From Mycobacterium sp. MS1601 (GTDB lineage Bacteria > Actinomycetota > Actinomycetes > Mycobacteriales > Mycobacteriaceae), in the NCBI RefSeq assembly GCF_001984215.1, contig NZ_CP019420.1:868001-932000 (forward strand): 64,000 bases of DNA, read 5' to 3'. The notes beneath the pieces are model-generated. The model saw only the letters and a program-made list of their open reading frames with translations, was not told the origin of the DNA and did not search any database. Positions 56,870-64,000 of the stretch are shown here, one piece after another. Both the position numbers and the translations under genes were made by a program. Within the stretch, counting starts at the first letter, position 1, and the number at the start of each line of letters is the position of its first letter.

Positions 56870-57397
56870 TCACATCTCCGACGACAAGGTGGCTGCCAGT
56901 AGTTTCTCGGCGTCGGCGCACGGGTCGCCGTCCTGGGTGTCGCGATACTGCACCCACCAGCTCAGGACGCCGGGGTTGGCGGACGTGGTGGCAGAGCAGG
57001 ATGCTCCCGTCACCGACGTCCGGGCCAGGATCGAGGGGTACCGCTGCACCACCTTCTCGGTGATCTCGGCACCGCGCTCCTCGGCGACGGCCCGCTCGCG
57101 GTCCAGGGTGCCGGTGTCGAACCAGGAGAAGGTGGCGTCGATGGTGGTGGTGTCACCTTTGAGCAGGACGTACTGGCAGACGGCTCCGCTGTAGGGGCGC
57201 ACCACGTCGTCAGCCTCGAGGGTGTCTCGCACGGTCTCGTCGGCGAGCCTGCCGCAGCTGTTGTCGAGGTAGCCGAAATTGCGGCCGGAGTCCTCGGCCT
57301 GCGGTTCGGCCAGCTCCGCTGTCCCGGAGACAGTGTGCGAACACCCGGTCACCGCTATGCCCGCGGCGACTGCCATCAAAAGAACGTGCCTTTTCAC
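56870..57397 (-). CDS. DUF3558-type lipoprotein
   Basis: 175 residues. The lipobox is AVTGC (C19). The mature part shows the DUF3558 pattern NSCGRLADETVRDTLEADDV and paired Cys residues. Start at 57397. It is the first gene of the lipoprotein pair and diverges from the DUF3060 genes by 114 nt. Function is unknown. Confidence 0.78.
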   Translation of the reverse strand: MKRHVLLMAVAAGIAVTGCSHTVSGTAELAEPQAEDSGRNFGYLDNSCGRLADETVRDTLEADDVVRPYSGAVCQYVLLKGDTTTIDATFSWFDTGTLDRERAVAEERGAEITEKVVQRYPSILARTSVTGASCSATTSANPGVLSWWVQYRDTQDGDPCADAEKLLAATLSSEM

Positions 57398-57511
57398 CGC
57401 CCCTCACCGTACTGATCTGCGCGGCTTGCTGCGAGCCGGGTAGATGCGATCTTCTCCGATGAGGGCCGACCACCACGTAGGCTCTACCGCACCGATGAGC
57501 GGAGGGGCACC

Positions 57512-57886
57512 ATGAAGCTGAAGTCTGCAGGTAGTGCGCTGGTCGGCTGCGCAGTGCTGTCCACCGGTCTGCTCGCCGGTGCGCCCGTCGCGGCCGCCAA
57601 GAACGGCGACACCCACATCACCGGGGTGGGGATCACCCGGACAGTGGACTGCAATGACTCCCTGCTGCTGATCAACGGTTACAACAACTTCATCACCGCG
57701 CTGGGCAACTGCTGGGCCGTCACCATGCAGGGGTCCTACAACACCGTGGTGGCCGACAACGTCGTCAACGACATCACCGTCTACGGCTTCGAGCAGACGG
57801 CTTACTTCAAGAACGGCGCCCCCGCGATCATCGACCGCGGCCGCGAGTTGGGAATGACCAACCGCATCGCTCACGTTCCCGCTTGA
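57512..57886 (+). CDS. DUF3060-family exported protein
   Basis: 124 residues. A signal peptide (1-28, cleavage near GAPVAAAK) is followed by a beta-helix-like repeat region with Asn-rich turns (NGYNNFITALGNC; GSYNTVVADNVV), the DUF3060 style. ATG at 57512 has GGAGGGG just upstream. It is probably co-transcribed with the next DUF3060 gene, which starts 20 nt after its stop. Function is unknown; I recall short secreted proteins (Rv0679c/Rv0680c) at this place in M. tuberculosis. Confidence 0.75.
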   Translation: MKLKSAGSALVGCAVLSTGLLAGAPVAAAKNGDTHITGVGITRTVDCNDSLLLINGYNNFITALGNCWAVTMQGSYNTVVADNVVNDITVYGFEQTAYFKNGAPAIIDRGRELGMTNRIAHVPA

Positions 57887-57906
57887 CCAGGCCGAAAGGA
57901 CTCTCC

Positions 57907-58302
57907 ATGCTGCGCCGTGTTCCACTCCTCCTCGCTGCCACGGCCCTGGCCCTGGTGGGGTGTGGATCGCAGAGTTCGGACACCACCAGCCCCACCGTCA
58001 CGGCGGGCACATCGGGTGCGCAGGTCGAGGTCGGCAACACCATCAACTACGGCTCGTTCGGCACCACCGCCGAAATCGACTGTGCCGACGGCAAATCCCT
58101 CAACGTCGGCGGCTCCAACAACACCCTGACGGTCTCGGGTGTCTGCGCATCGGTCAACATCGGTGGCGCCGACAACCGGATCACGTTCGACACCGTGGAC
58201 AACGAGCTGACGGTGGTCGGGATCAACAACACCGTGACCTACACCGATGGTGAGCCGCGGGTGGACAACCTGGGCTCGGGCAACAAGATCGAAAAGGGCT
58301 AG
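57907..58302 (+). CDS. DUF3060-family lipoprotein
   Basis: 131 residues. Lipobox ALVGC (C19) follows a short signal. The mature part has repeated turns [27 protein letters not shown] and [14 protein letters not shown], giving a short right-handed beta-helix. ATG at 57907 with AAAGGA upstream is preferred to TTG 57883. It converges on echA5 with a 4-nt overlap. Function is unknown. Confidence 0.78.
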   Translation: MLRRVPLLLAATALALVGCGSQSSDTTSPTVTAGTSGAQVEVGNTINYGSFGTTAEIDCADGKSLNVGGSNNTLTVSGVCASVNIGGADNRITFDTVDNELTVVGINNTVTYTDGEPRVDNLGSGNKIEKG

Positions 58303-59062
58303 GCTTTCTGCCCGTGCCGTCCCGCGCCATCGGCGAACCGTCGCGCACCGGACAGTGATTCGTCCTTCACGCGCGACATGCTGGCGAACTCGACGTCCAT
58401 CGCCTCCTGCTCGGACAAACCCCACTGACGCAGCGCCGAAAGCCGGTCGGCCCGCAGGCATTGCTGCGGTAGTGCGGCCAGTTCGGCGGCCAGCTTCTCC
58501 GCCTCCTGTCGCGAGGTACCCGTGGCGACCACGCGGTTGGCCAGCCCGATCTGCAGGGCCTCGGCGGCTTCGACGGCCCGCCCGGTGAGAATCAGGTCCA
58601 TGGCGCGACTGTGCCCGATCAGGCGAGGCAACCGCACGGTGCCGCCGTCGATCAACGGCACCCCCAGCGTCGGCAGAACACCCCGAAGACCGCGTCCTGC
58701 TCGGCGACCCTCATGTCACACCACAGCGCCAGCTCCAGCCCGCCGGCCACCGCGTAGCCGCTGACGGCCGCAATCACCGGCTTGGACAACGTCATTCGTG
58801 TCGGCCCCATCGGCCCGGGCCCGGTGCGGTGCACCGTGTTCGAGTCCGGCGTGCCGAAGGCCTTGAGGTCCGCACCGGCGCAGAAGGTGCCGCCATCACC
58901 CCACAGCACCGCCACCGCGGCATCGTCGTCGTTGTCGAACTCCTCGAACGCCGCGTACAGCTCTTCCGCCGCCGGGCCGTTGACGGCGTTACGCGCATGC
59001 GGCCGGTTCATGATGACGGTGGTCACCGGGCCAACACGTTCGATCCGCACCCCGCCACTCAT
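58299..59062 (-). pseudogene. echA5: Enoyl-CoA hydratase/isomerase, broken by a 1-nt frameshift
   Basis: The N-terminal piece (MSGGVRIERVGPVTTVIM ... [10 protein letters not shown]) and the C-terminal piece ([18 protein letters not shown] ... GRHGQKA) lie in different frames. One extra C in the CCCCC run at 58661-58665 (plus strand) would restore the in-frame [12 protein letters not shown]. Crotonase motifs are normal on both sides (GTFCAGADLKAFG oxyanion hole; AVSGYAVAGGLELAL). The neighbours match Rv0674-Rv0675 (echA5). A homopolymer deletion may be a sequencing error rather than a true pseudogene. Confidence 0.85.
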
Positions 59063-59769
59063 ATCGCCTCCACGCGATCTCGGCGAGCGGACAGCTCGGC
59101 CGCGAATTCCTGGTAACGGGAGCGTAGTTCGTCACCGGGCCAACCGGCGGGAAGCAGCTCGTCAGGCAGCAGCGGGTCGGTGAGCAGGTGCCGCACCATG
59201 GCCGCTGCAGTGCCGAACCTGCTCGGGATGTCGCGCGCCTCGGCCATCTCCTTGATCAGCCGGTGCCCAGTCGCGCTCCACTGCGGCAGATCCCACAACA
59301 GTCCGGCCAGTTCAGCAGGGGCGTGGTCGTGGCTGGACAGTATCCGCACCCGGGCACCGATCTCTTCGGCAAGCTCGGCACTCAGATTGTCCGGGCGTAG
59401 CCACACCCCTTCCCGGAGTTCACCGAACCTGTTTTCCTGCAGCATCTTCCGCTGTGTTGAGCGCGATTTGGCGTCGACCCCCACGGCGGTGATCACCAGT
59501 GTGGTCCAGCTGCCGTCCCAGCTGCGCAGTTCGGGCGTCAGTGCGCTGTCCTGTCGGCGCTGGCGGGCGAGCAGCCGGGCTGACAGGCGATAGCCGTCCG
59601 CGGACCGGATCAGATCACCGGCCGCCACCATCCGGGTCAGCGCCACCCGCAGCGCATTGTCGTTGATCCCGAAATCAGCGGTCAGCCTGATCAATTCGGC
59701 CGCGGTGGCCCACGCCGGATGCGCACCCAGCAGTACCGAGAGCACCACCGACCTGGCCGTCAGCTTCAT
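59059..59769 (-). CDS. PaaX-family transcriptional regulator (Rv0674-like)
   Basis: 236 residues. A winged HTH (about 1-70) reads FGINDNALRVALTRMVAAGDLIRS, followed by the PaaX central and C-terminal domains (WDGSWTTLVITAV; REGVWLRPDNLS). PaaX represses phenylacetyl-CoA or related acyl-CoA catabolic operons and releases DNA when the CoA ester binds. It overlaps the flanking hydratase genes by 4 nt on both sides, so it is embedded in the operon it probably controls. Confidence 0.85.
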   Translation of the reverse strand: MKLTARSVVLSVLLGAHPAWATAAELIRLTADFGINDNALRVALTRMVAAGDLIRSADGYRLSARLLARQRRQDSALTPELRSWDGSWTTLVITAVGVDAKSRSTQRKMLQENRFGELREGVWLRPDNLSAELAEEIGARVRILSSHDHAPAELAGLLWDLPQWSATGHRLIKEMAEARDIPSRFGTAAAMVRHLLTDPLLPDELLPAGWPGDELRSRYQEFAAELSARRDRVEAI

Positions 59770-60704
59770 ACGTCGGAGGTCCTGCGACCGTGGTCACCGC
59801 GAGGCTCGTCACGGTGCCGTACGGCCTCGCGGAAGCCGTGTTCACGTGCCTGTGCGACAAACGCGTGCCCCTCCGGGGTGTGCCGTGCGACCCCGTCGAA
59901 CACGGTGCTGACCATCTGGCTGGTGGCCACACCTTGCTGCAGCAGTGCGGTGTTGCACGCCAGCTTGGCCATGATGAGCTGGTTGACGGGCATCGACGCG
60001 ATTCGGTGCACCAGCCGCTCGGTGCGCTCGTCCAGGTCTTCGGGTTCCGGCGCTTCGACGGCCAGGCCCCAGTCGGCGGCCTGCGCGCCGGTGAGGCAGT
60101 CGCCGGTGAACAGCAGGCGTTTGGCCCGCTGGTCACCGAGGCGGTGCGCCCACAGCCCGGCGGCGGGTACCCCCCACACCCGCATCGGCGGGTAGCCGAT
60201 CTTGGCGTCGGAAGCCGTGATGATCTGGTCGGCGTGCAACGCGATGTCGGTGCCGCCGGCCACGCAGTAGCCGTGGATCTTCACCACGGTCGGCTTGTCG
60301 GCCCGCATCAGGCTGGAGAAGCCCCGCACGAAGCGGCTCATCATCTGGTAGTCGATCATCGGGTCCCACGGCTGGTCCGGTAAGTGGTTGATCGCCTGCG
60401 TCTTTCCCGACAGCACGGTGTCGCGGTACGGGCTGCCACCACCGGCCGACGACGATCCTTCGGCGTACGCCGACAGGTCGAAGCCCGCGCAGAAGCCTTC
60501 TCCCCTACCGGAGATCAGCATCACGTGCACGTCCGGGTCGAGGTCCGCGCGCTCCACCAGGGCGGAGAGTTCCAGCGGCGTGTCGGCAACAATCGCGTTG
60601 CCCTTCTCCGGGCGGTTGAACGTGATACGAGCGATGCGGCCGGTGACCTCGTAGGTCATCGTCTTGAGGTTGTCGAAGTCGACGGCCCTGATCGCGTGGG
60701 TCAT
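59766..60704 (-). CDS. echA4: Enoyl-CoA hydratase/isomerase family protein
   Basis: 312 residues, longer than the usual ~260. Crotonase motifs are GRGEGFCAGFDLSAYA (oxyanion hole) and KIHGYCVAGGTDIALHADQI (second active-site loop). It hydrates 2-enoyl-CoA or acts as a related CoA lyase/isomerase. ATG at 60704 is used; an upstream in-frame extension crosses fadE8. Neighbours match Rv0672-Rv0674 (fadE8-echA4-PaaX-like). It overlaps the PaaX-like gene by 4 nt. Confidence 0.88.
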   Translation of the reverse strand: MTHAIRAVDFDNLKTMTYEVTGRIARITFNRPEKGNAIVADTPLELSALVERADLDPDVHVMLISGRGEGFCAGFDLSAYAEGSSSAGGGSPYRDTVLSGKTQAINHLPDQPWDPMIDYQMMSRFVRGFSSLMRADKPTVVKIHGYCVAGGTDIALHADQIITASDAKIGYPPMRVWGVPAAGLWAHRLGDQRAKRLLFTGDCLTGAQAADWGLAVEAPEPEDLDERTERLVHRIASMPVNQLIMAKLACNTALLQQGVATSQMVSTVFDGVARHTPEGHAFVAQAREHGFREAVRHRDEPRGDHGRRTSDV

Positions 60705-60789
60705 GAGGTCACCCCCTGTCGGCGAGCAGACACAAAATCGAGTGCTGAGGCGGGTTCCAACGCGAGTTTGCGTCTGCTCGGCACGGAAA

Positions 60790-62412
60790 TCAGCCTTTGA
60801 CCAACGCGCGCTCGATGATCGGGGCCAGGTCCAGGCCCGTCGGCAACGTTCCGTAGGCACCACCCCAGCGGCCGTCGAGCCGGGTGGCCAGGAAGGCTTC
60901 GGCCACCGCCGGGTGGCCGTGACGCACCAGCAGCGCCCCCTGCAGCGCCAGGGAGATGTCCTCGGCGATCTGGCGGGCTCGGTACTGGATGTCCTGCAGA
61001 TCGCCCAACTGGGCCTTGAGTCCCGCGACGTGGGCATCCAGGCGGGGCTCCGAGGTCAGCGAGAGTTCGTCGAACAGCACGTCCACGCATTCGGGTCGAG
61101 TTGCCATGGCGCGCAAGGTGTCCAGTGCGCTGACGTTGCCCGAGCCCTCCCAGATGCCCATCAGCGGCGCCTCGCGGTACAGCCGCGGCATTCCACTCTC
61201 TTCGGCGTAGCCGTTGCCACCCAGGCATTCCATGGCTTCGGCGGCATGCGCCGTCGCGCGTTTGCATACCCAGAACTTGCTGGCGGCCAGCCCGATCCGG
61301 CGCAGCATCGCCTCGCGGTGATCACCACGCACCGCCTTGTCCGTCGCGCCTGCCATGCGCATGGCCACCATGGTCGCCGCTTCGGCCTCCACAGCCAGAT
61401 CCGCGAGTACGTTGCGCATCAGCGGTTGATCGATCAGATACTCGCCGAAGGCTTTTCGGTGCTGGGCGTGGTGAATGGCCCGGGTGAGCCCAGTGCGCAT
61501 GCTGGTGGCACTGCCCAGGGTGCAGTCCAGACGGGTGAGGTTGACCATCTCGATGATGGTGGGCACTCCGCGGCCCTCTTCACCCACCAACCACGCTGTG
61601 GCGCCGTCGTATTCGACTTCACTGGAGGCATTGGCGTGGTTGCCCAGCTTGTCTTTGAGCCGCTGGATGAACATCCGGTTGCGCGTGCCATCGGGCAGCA
61701 CGCGGGGCAGGAAGAAGCAGCTCAACCCGCCCGGCGCCTGGGCCAGCACCAGGAAGATGTCACTCATCGGCGCCGAGGTGAACCACTTGTGTCCCGTCAA
61801 CGAGTACGTTCCGTCCCCGTTGGGGGTGGCCTGCGTGGTTCCCGCGCGGACGTCGGATCCGCCCTGTTTCTCGGTCATCGACATGCCTGCGGTGATACCG
61901 GATTTGGCCGCCGGCACCGTCAACTCCGGATCATAGGTGTGGCTGGTCAGCAGCGGTTCGTAGATCGCGGCCAGCTGCGGGTTGGCCCGTAGCGCGGGCA
62001 CCACCGCGTAGGTCATCGAGATGGGGCAGATATGGCCGGGTTCGGGCGTCCACACCGAGTTCTTGGCGGCGCGGACGACGTGTGAGCCGGCCCGGTCGTC
62101 GGCCCACGGGGCGGCGTGCAGTCCGTGCCTCACCGCCACGGTCATGAGCTCGTGATAGGCGGGGTCGTATTCAACCTCGTCGACGCGGTGACCGTAGCGG
62201 TCATGGGTGTGCAGGATCGGCACGTTGCGATCGGCGAGCTCACCCCAGCGTTGCGCCTGCGGTGTGCCGGAGAGGGCACCCAGCTCGGTCACCTCGTCGA
62301 GGCCCCACTGCCCGCCCTCCCGGATCAGCGCCTCGATCAGGACCGGCGACGACGCCGGATTGTGGTTCTCCAGCGGCGGAACCTGGTTGGTGACGACATG
62401 CGTGTCCGACAT
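60790..62412 (-). CDS. fadE8: Acyl-CoA dehydrogenase, AidB/FadE8-like
   Basis: 540 residues, longer than standard acyl-CoA dehydrogenases (~380), as in the AidB/FadE8 group. Motifs are SMTEKQGGSDVRAGTTQA (flavin region), LTGHKWFTSAPMSD and the C-terminal ECLGGNGYAEESGMPRLYREAPL, which holds the family Gly-Asn-Gly-Tyr. It uses FAD and probably removes hydrogens from a branched or cyclic acyl-CoA. ATG at 62412 is used; 62421 is possible. The gene heads the fadE8-echA4-PaaX-echA5 unit. Confidence 0.88.
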   Translation of the reverse strand: MSDTHVVTNQVPPLENHNPASSPVLIEALIREGGQWGLDEVTELGALSGTPQAQRWGELADRNVPILHTHDRYGHRVDEVEYDPAYHELMTVAVRHGLHAAPWADDRAGSHVVRAAKNSVWTPEPGHICPISMTYAVVPALRANPQLAAIYEPLLTSHTYDPELTVPAAKSGITAGMSMTEKQGGSDVRAGTTQATPNGDGTYSLTGHKWFTSAPMSDIFLVLAQAPGGLSCFFLPRVLPDGTRNRMFIQRLKDKLGNHANASSEVEYDGATAWLVGEEGRGVPTIIEMVNLTRLDCTLGSATSMRTGLTRAIHHAQHRKAFGEYLIDQPLMRNVLADLAVEAEAATMVAMRMAGATDKAVRGDHREAMLRRIGLAASKFWVCKRATAHAAEAMECLGGNGYAEESGMPRLYREAPLMGIWEGSGNVSALDTLRAMATRPECVDVLFDELSLTSEPRLDAHVAGLKAQLGDLQDIQYRARQIAEDISLALQGALLVRHGHPAVAEAFLATRLDGRWGGAYGTLPTGLDLAPIIERALVKG

Positions 62413-62421
62413 GACCGCCAT

Positions 62422-62475
62422 TATTACAGTTTCGCGACACTCGTACAATAGTCGTAATACGCTAGATTCTCTGCC
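62422..62475. promoter_or_regulatory. Divergent promoter with TATTAC/GTAATA inverted repeat
   Basis: TATTAC (62422-62427) and GTAATA (62454-62459) flank 26 nt between divergent fadE8 and the cupin gene. They are a possible site for the PaaX-like regulator or another local repressor. Confidence 0.4.
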
Positions 62476-62811
62476 GTGCAGCCCAACACCGTCGTCCGTG
62501 CCATCTCCACCGCGTTGACGCACGAGCCCGTGCCCGTCGACCAGTCCGTCAGCGGATCGCCCAGCACCGCCACCCGAGAACTCGGCGAGTTCGCGGGCAG
62601 CCAGTTCGGCATCTGGGAGATGAGCGTCGGGGTCATGACCGACGTCGAGGCCGACGAACTGTTCGTGGTGCTGTCCGGTTCGGCGACAATCGAATTCGCC
62701 GATGGGTCGCCGACGTTGAGCGTCGGTGCCGGCGATGTGGTACGACTGGCCGCCGGCTCCGAGACCACCTGGACGGTCAGCGAAACGCTGCGCAAGGTGT
62801 ATCTGGTCTGA
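62476..62811 (+). CDS. Small cupin-domain protein
   Basis: 111 residues (GTG start), a single cupin barrel. The stretch MTDVEADELFVVLSGSATIEFADG and DVVRLAAGSETTWTV match a one-domain cupin of the EutQ/DUF861 kind; the usual metal-binding His set is incomplete, so it may not bind metal. It diverges from fadE8 and converges on the 262-residue gene. Function is unknown. Confidence 0.75.
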   Translation: MQPNTVVRAISTALTHEPVPVDQSVSGSPSTATRELGEFAGSQFGIWEMSVGVMTDVEADELFVVLSGSATIEFADGSPTLSVGAGDVVRLAAGSETTWTVSETLRKVYLV

Positions 62812-62818
62812 GTCCGGT

Positions 62819-63607
62819 TCAGGCCAGCGCCGCCAGCCGGTCCAGCACCCGTTCCGGCGCTGCCGCCGCAGGAATGGTGGACACCAGCACCTCGGCGTCG
62901 GGCACCTCGGCCTCCCCGGTCCAGAATTCGCCGGGCAGCACCGCGATCTCGGGATCACCCGGCGCTGTCTCGAATCCTGCTGTGTGCCGCAACGCCAAGG
63001 ACCACCCGAAATGCGATGCCACATTGGCGATCGCGGTGTAGGCATCCAGCCGCTCCGGCGTCCCGGCGGCCTGCTCGCGCGCATCCAGCAGTACCAGCGC
63101 CACCGCCACCGAACCCAGCCGGCCCAGCCACTCGGCGAGGTACATCGACGCGCTGTCGGCCCGGTCCTCGTCCACCCCGTCGAGAGGATTGCCCGCGATA
63201 TCGTGTGCCCAGGTCAGCCAGACCGCCGGCGACGGGATGGCGAGCACCAGTTCACGCCGGGACGTGCCGGCCACTGTCGCCAGGGCGTCCACCGTGGCGC
63301 TCATCAGATCGTCGTCACACAGCAGCGTCCGTAGTGGATAGCCGGTTCGGGTGCGGGCGGCCATCGCGGTCACGAGGTCGGGTCGCGCGGCGAGGTGCGC
63401 AGCCTGCAGCCGGCGGAGGTCCACCCACAGCGCATCGGGGTCCAGCAACCCTCGCACCTGCCCGAAGTGTCCGACCAGCGCGGTGGTGTCCGCCCATGGG
63501 ATGGGCTCACCCTGACGGATCACCGCCGTGGAGTACTCGGCGTCGTCGATCAACAGTGCTCTGCTGCGCCCGCTCGGTGTCGCGGCGACAAGCGATTTCA
63601 CGCTCAT
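62819..63607 (-). CDS. Hypothetical protein, 262 aa
   Basis: 262 residues, soluble, no signal or TM. It begins MSVKSLVAATPSGRSRALLI, with ATG at 63607 preceded by AGAAGGA. A Rossmann- or TIM-barrel-like alternation of helices and strands is visible (LVLAIPSPAVWLTWAHDI; SVAVALVLLDAREQAAG), weakly recalling the methionine-synthase/uroporphyrinogen-decarboxylase fold, but I cannot name a family. It lies 65 nt after the partial gene at the window end, probably in one operon. Confidence 0.55.
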   Translation of the reverse strand: MSVKSLVAATPSGRSRALLIDDAEYSTAVIRQGEPIPWADTTALVGHFGQVRGLLDPDALWVDLRRLQAAHLAARPDLVTAMAARTRTGYPLRTLLCDDDLMSATVDALATVAGTSRRELVLAIPSPAVWLTWAHDIAGNPLDGVDEDRADSASMYLAEWLGRLGSVAVALVLLDAREQAAGTPERLDAYTAIANVASHFGWSLALRHTAGFETAPGDPEIAVLPGEFWTGEAEVPDAEVLVSTIPAAAAPERVLDRLAALA

Positions 63608-63672
63608 GGGAGTTCCTTCTGGTCGAAAAGTGCGGTGGTGGCGGCCCACCCGCACGTGGGCCGCCACCGGTG

Positions 63673-64000
63673 TCAGGCCAGGCGCTGGACGTTTTCGCCG
63701 TGGCGCTGCTCGAGTTCGGCGATGCGCGCCTCGAGTTTGGCGATCTTGACCTCCCGACGGTCCGGCACCATCACGATCGGGAGGTCGGCGAGCGGGGCGC
63801 TCACCCGCTGTGGGCCGTCGATGGTGTACACCGTGGCGGTGATGTCTTCCGAGCCTGGCGCCCAAGCACCCCAGGATCCGTAGTAGGCCAGGTCTTTCGG
63901 CGGTTCCGGCTTGACGAACTCCGCGCAGAATTCCTCGAAGGGCTTGCCGCGCTGCAACCGGTCCTGCCGCGCCGCAGTCCGCGCCGCCTCGGTCCCGGTC
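63673..64000 (-). CDS. C-terminal part of a HyuB/acetone-carboxylase-like subunit (partial)
   Basis: The last ~108 residues of a gene that enters from beyond the window. The visible frame includes RGKPFEEFCAEFVKPEPPKDLAYYG and the C-terminal helix KIAKLEARIAELEQRHGENVQRLA. The first stretch resembles the C-termini of hydantoinase-B/acetone-carboxylase large subunits, but this is only a weak impression. The C-terminal coiled coil is not typical of that family. Confidence 0.4.
   Translation of the reverse strand, partial: TGTEAARTAARQDRLQRGKPFEEFCAEFVKPEPPKDLAYYGSWGAWAPGSEDITATVYTIDGPQRVSAPLADLPIVMVPDRREVKIAKLEARIAELEQRHGENVQRLA

Overview
This is GC-rich DNA from a mycobacterium, most likely an environmental rapid grower (Mycolicibacterium-type). 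The backbone follows the gene order I remember from M. tuberculosis Rv0672-Rv0711, read on the minus strand: fadE8, echA4, PaaX-like regulator, echA5, TetR regulator, rpsL, rpsG, fusA, tuf, Rv0687-type SDR, Rv0688-type reductase, mftR, mftA-mftG, rpsJ to rpsQ, atsA. Assignments come from reading protein motifs by eye; no database search was run.

Layout. 1-7,490: a catabolic-looking cluster with a Rieske ferredoxin, a CADD/PqqC-like diiron oxidase, an HbpS-like protein, a PucR activator, an MFS pump, a multi-spanning permease and a YoaK/DUF1275 protein. 7,500-9,851: a secreted-type arylsulfatase with a C-terminal lectin-like domain. 9,961-21,344: a probable exopolysaccharide locus (BcsB-like protein, cellulose-synthase-like GT2, GT-C-like enzyme, large membrane protein, GAF protein, divergent cis-prenyltransferase, UGM-like flavoprotein, priming sugar-phosphate transferase). 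It sits between rpsQ and atsA, which I recall as neighbours in M. tuberculosis. 21,558-26,879: the S10 ribosomal operon, ended by a hairpin. 27,199-33,232: an accessory block (lipoprotein esterase, cytochrome P450, TetR/MFS pair, racemase).

33,262-40,395: a complete mycofactocin system, mftA-B-C-D-E-F-G on the minus strand and mftR diverging from it. It makes a peptide-derived, glycosylated redox cofactor from the C-terminal Val-Tyr of MftA. A mycofactocin-type SDR (44,664-45,509) and a ferredoxin-reductase-like flavoprotein (40,399-41,562) lie nearby as probable clients or partners. 41,632-44,254 is an AsnC-regulated arginine/ornithine unit, then a remnant of a 13E12-type HNH gene. 45,586-50,978 carries a SHOCT membrane protein, a cutinase and two divergent membrane-anchored proteins that share an N-terminal motif. 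51,097-55,393 is the str operon (tuf, fusA, rpsG, rpsL). 55,701-63,957 holds regulators, paired DUF3558 and DUF3060 exported proteins, and the fadE8-echA4-echA5 lipid-oxidation group.

Two genes, a DDAH-like hydrolase (near 42,420) and echA5 (near 58,663), are each broken by what looks like one missing C (or G) in a homopolymer. This should be treated as possible sequencing error until checked. The least described parts are the exopolysaccharide locus with its own cis-prenyltransferase, the paired proteins at 47,323-50,978, and a perfect 37-bp palindrome at 243-279.
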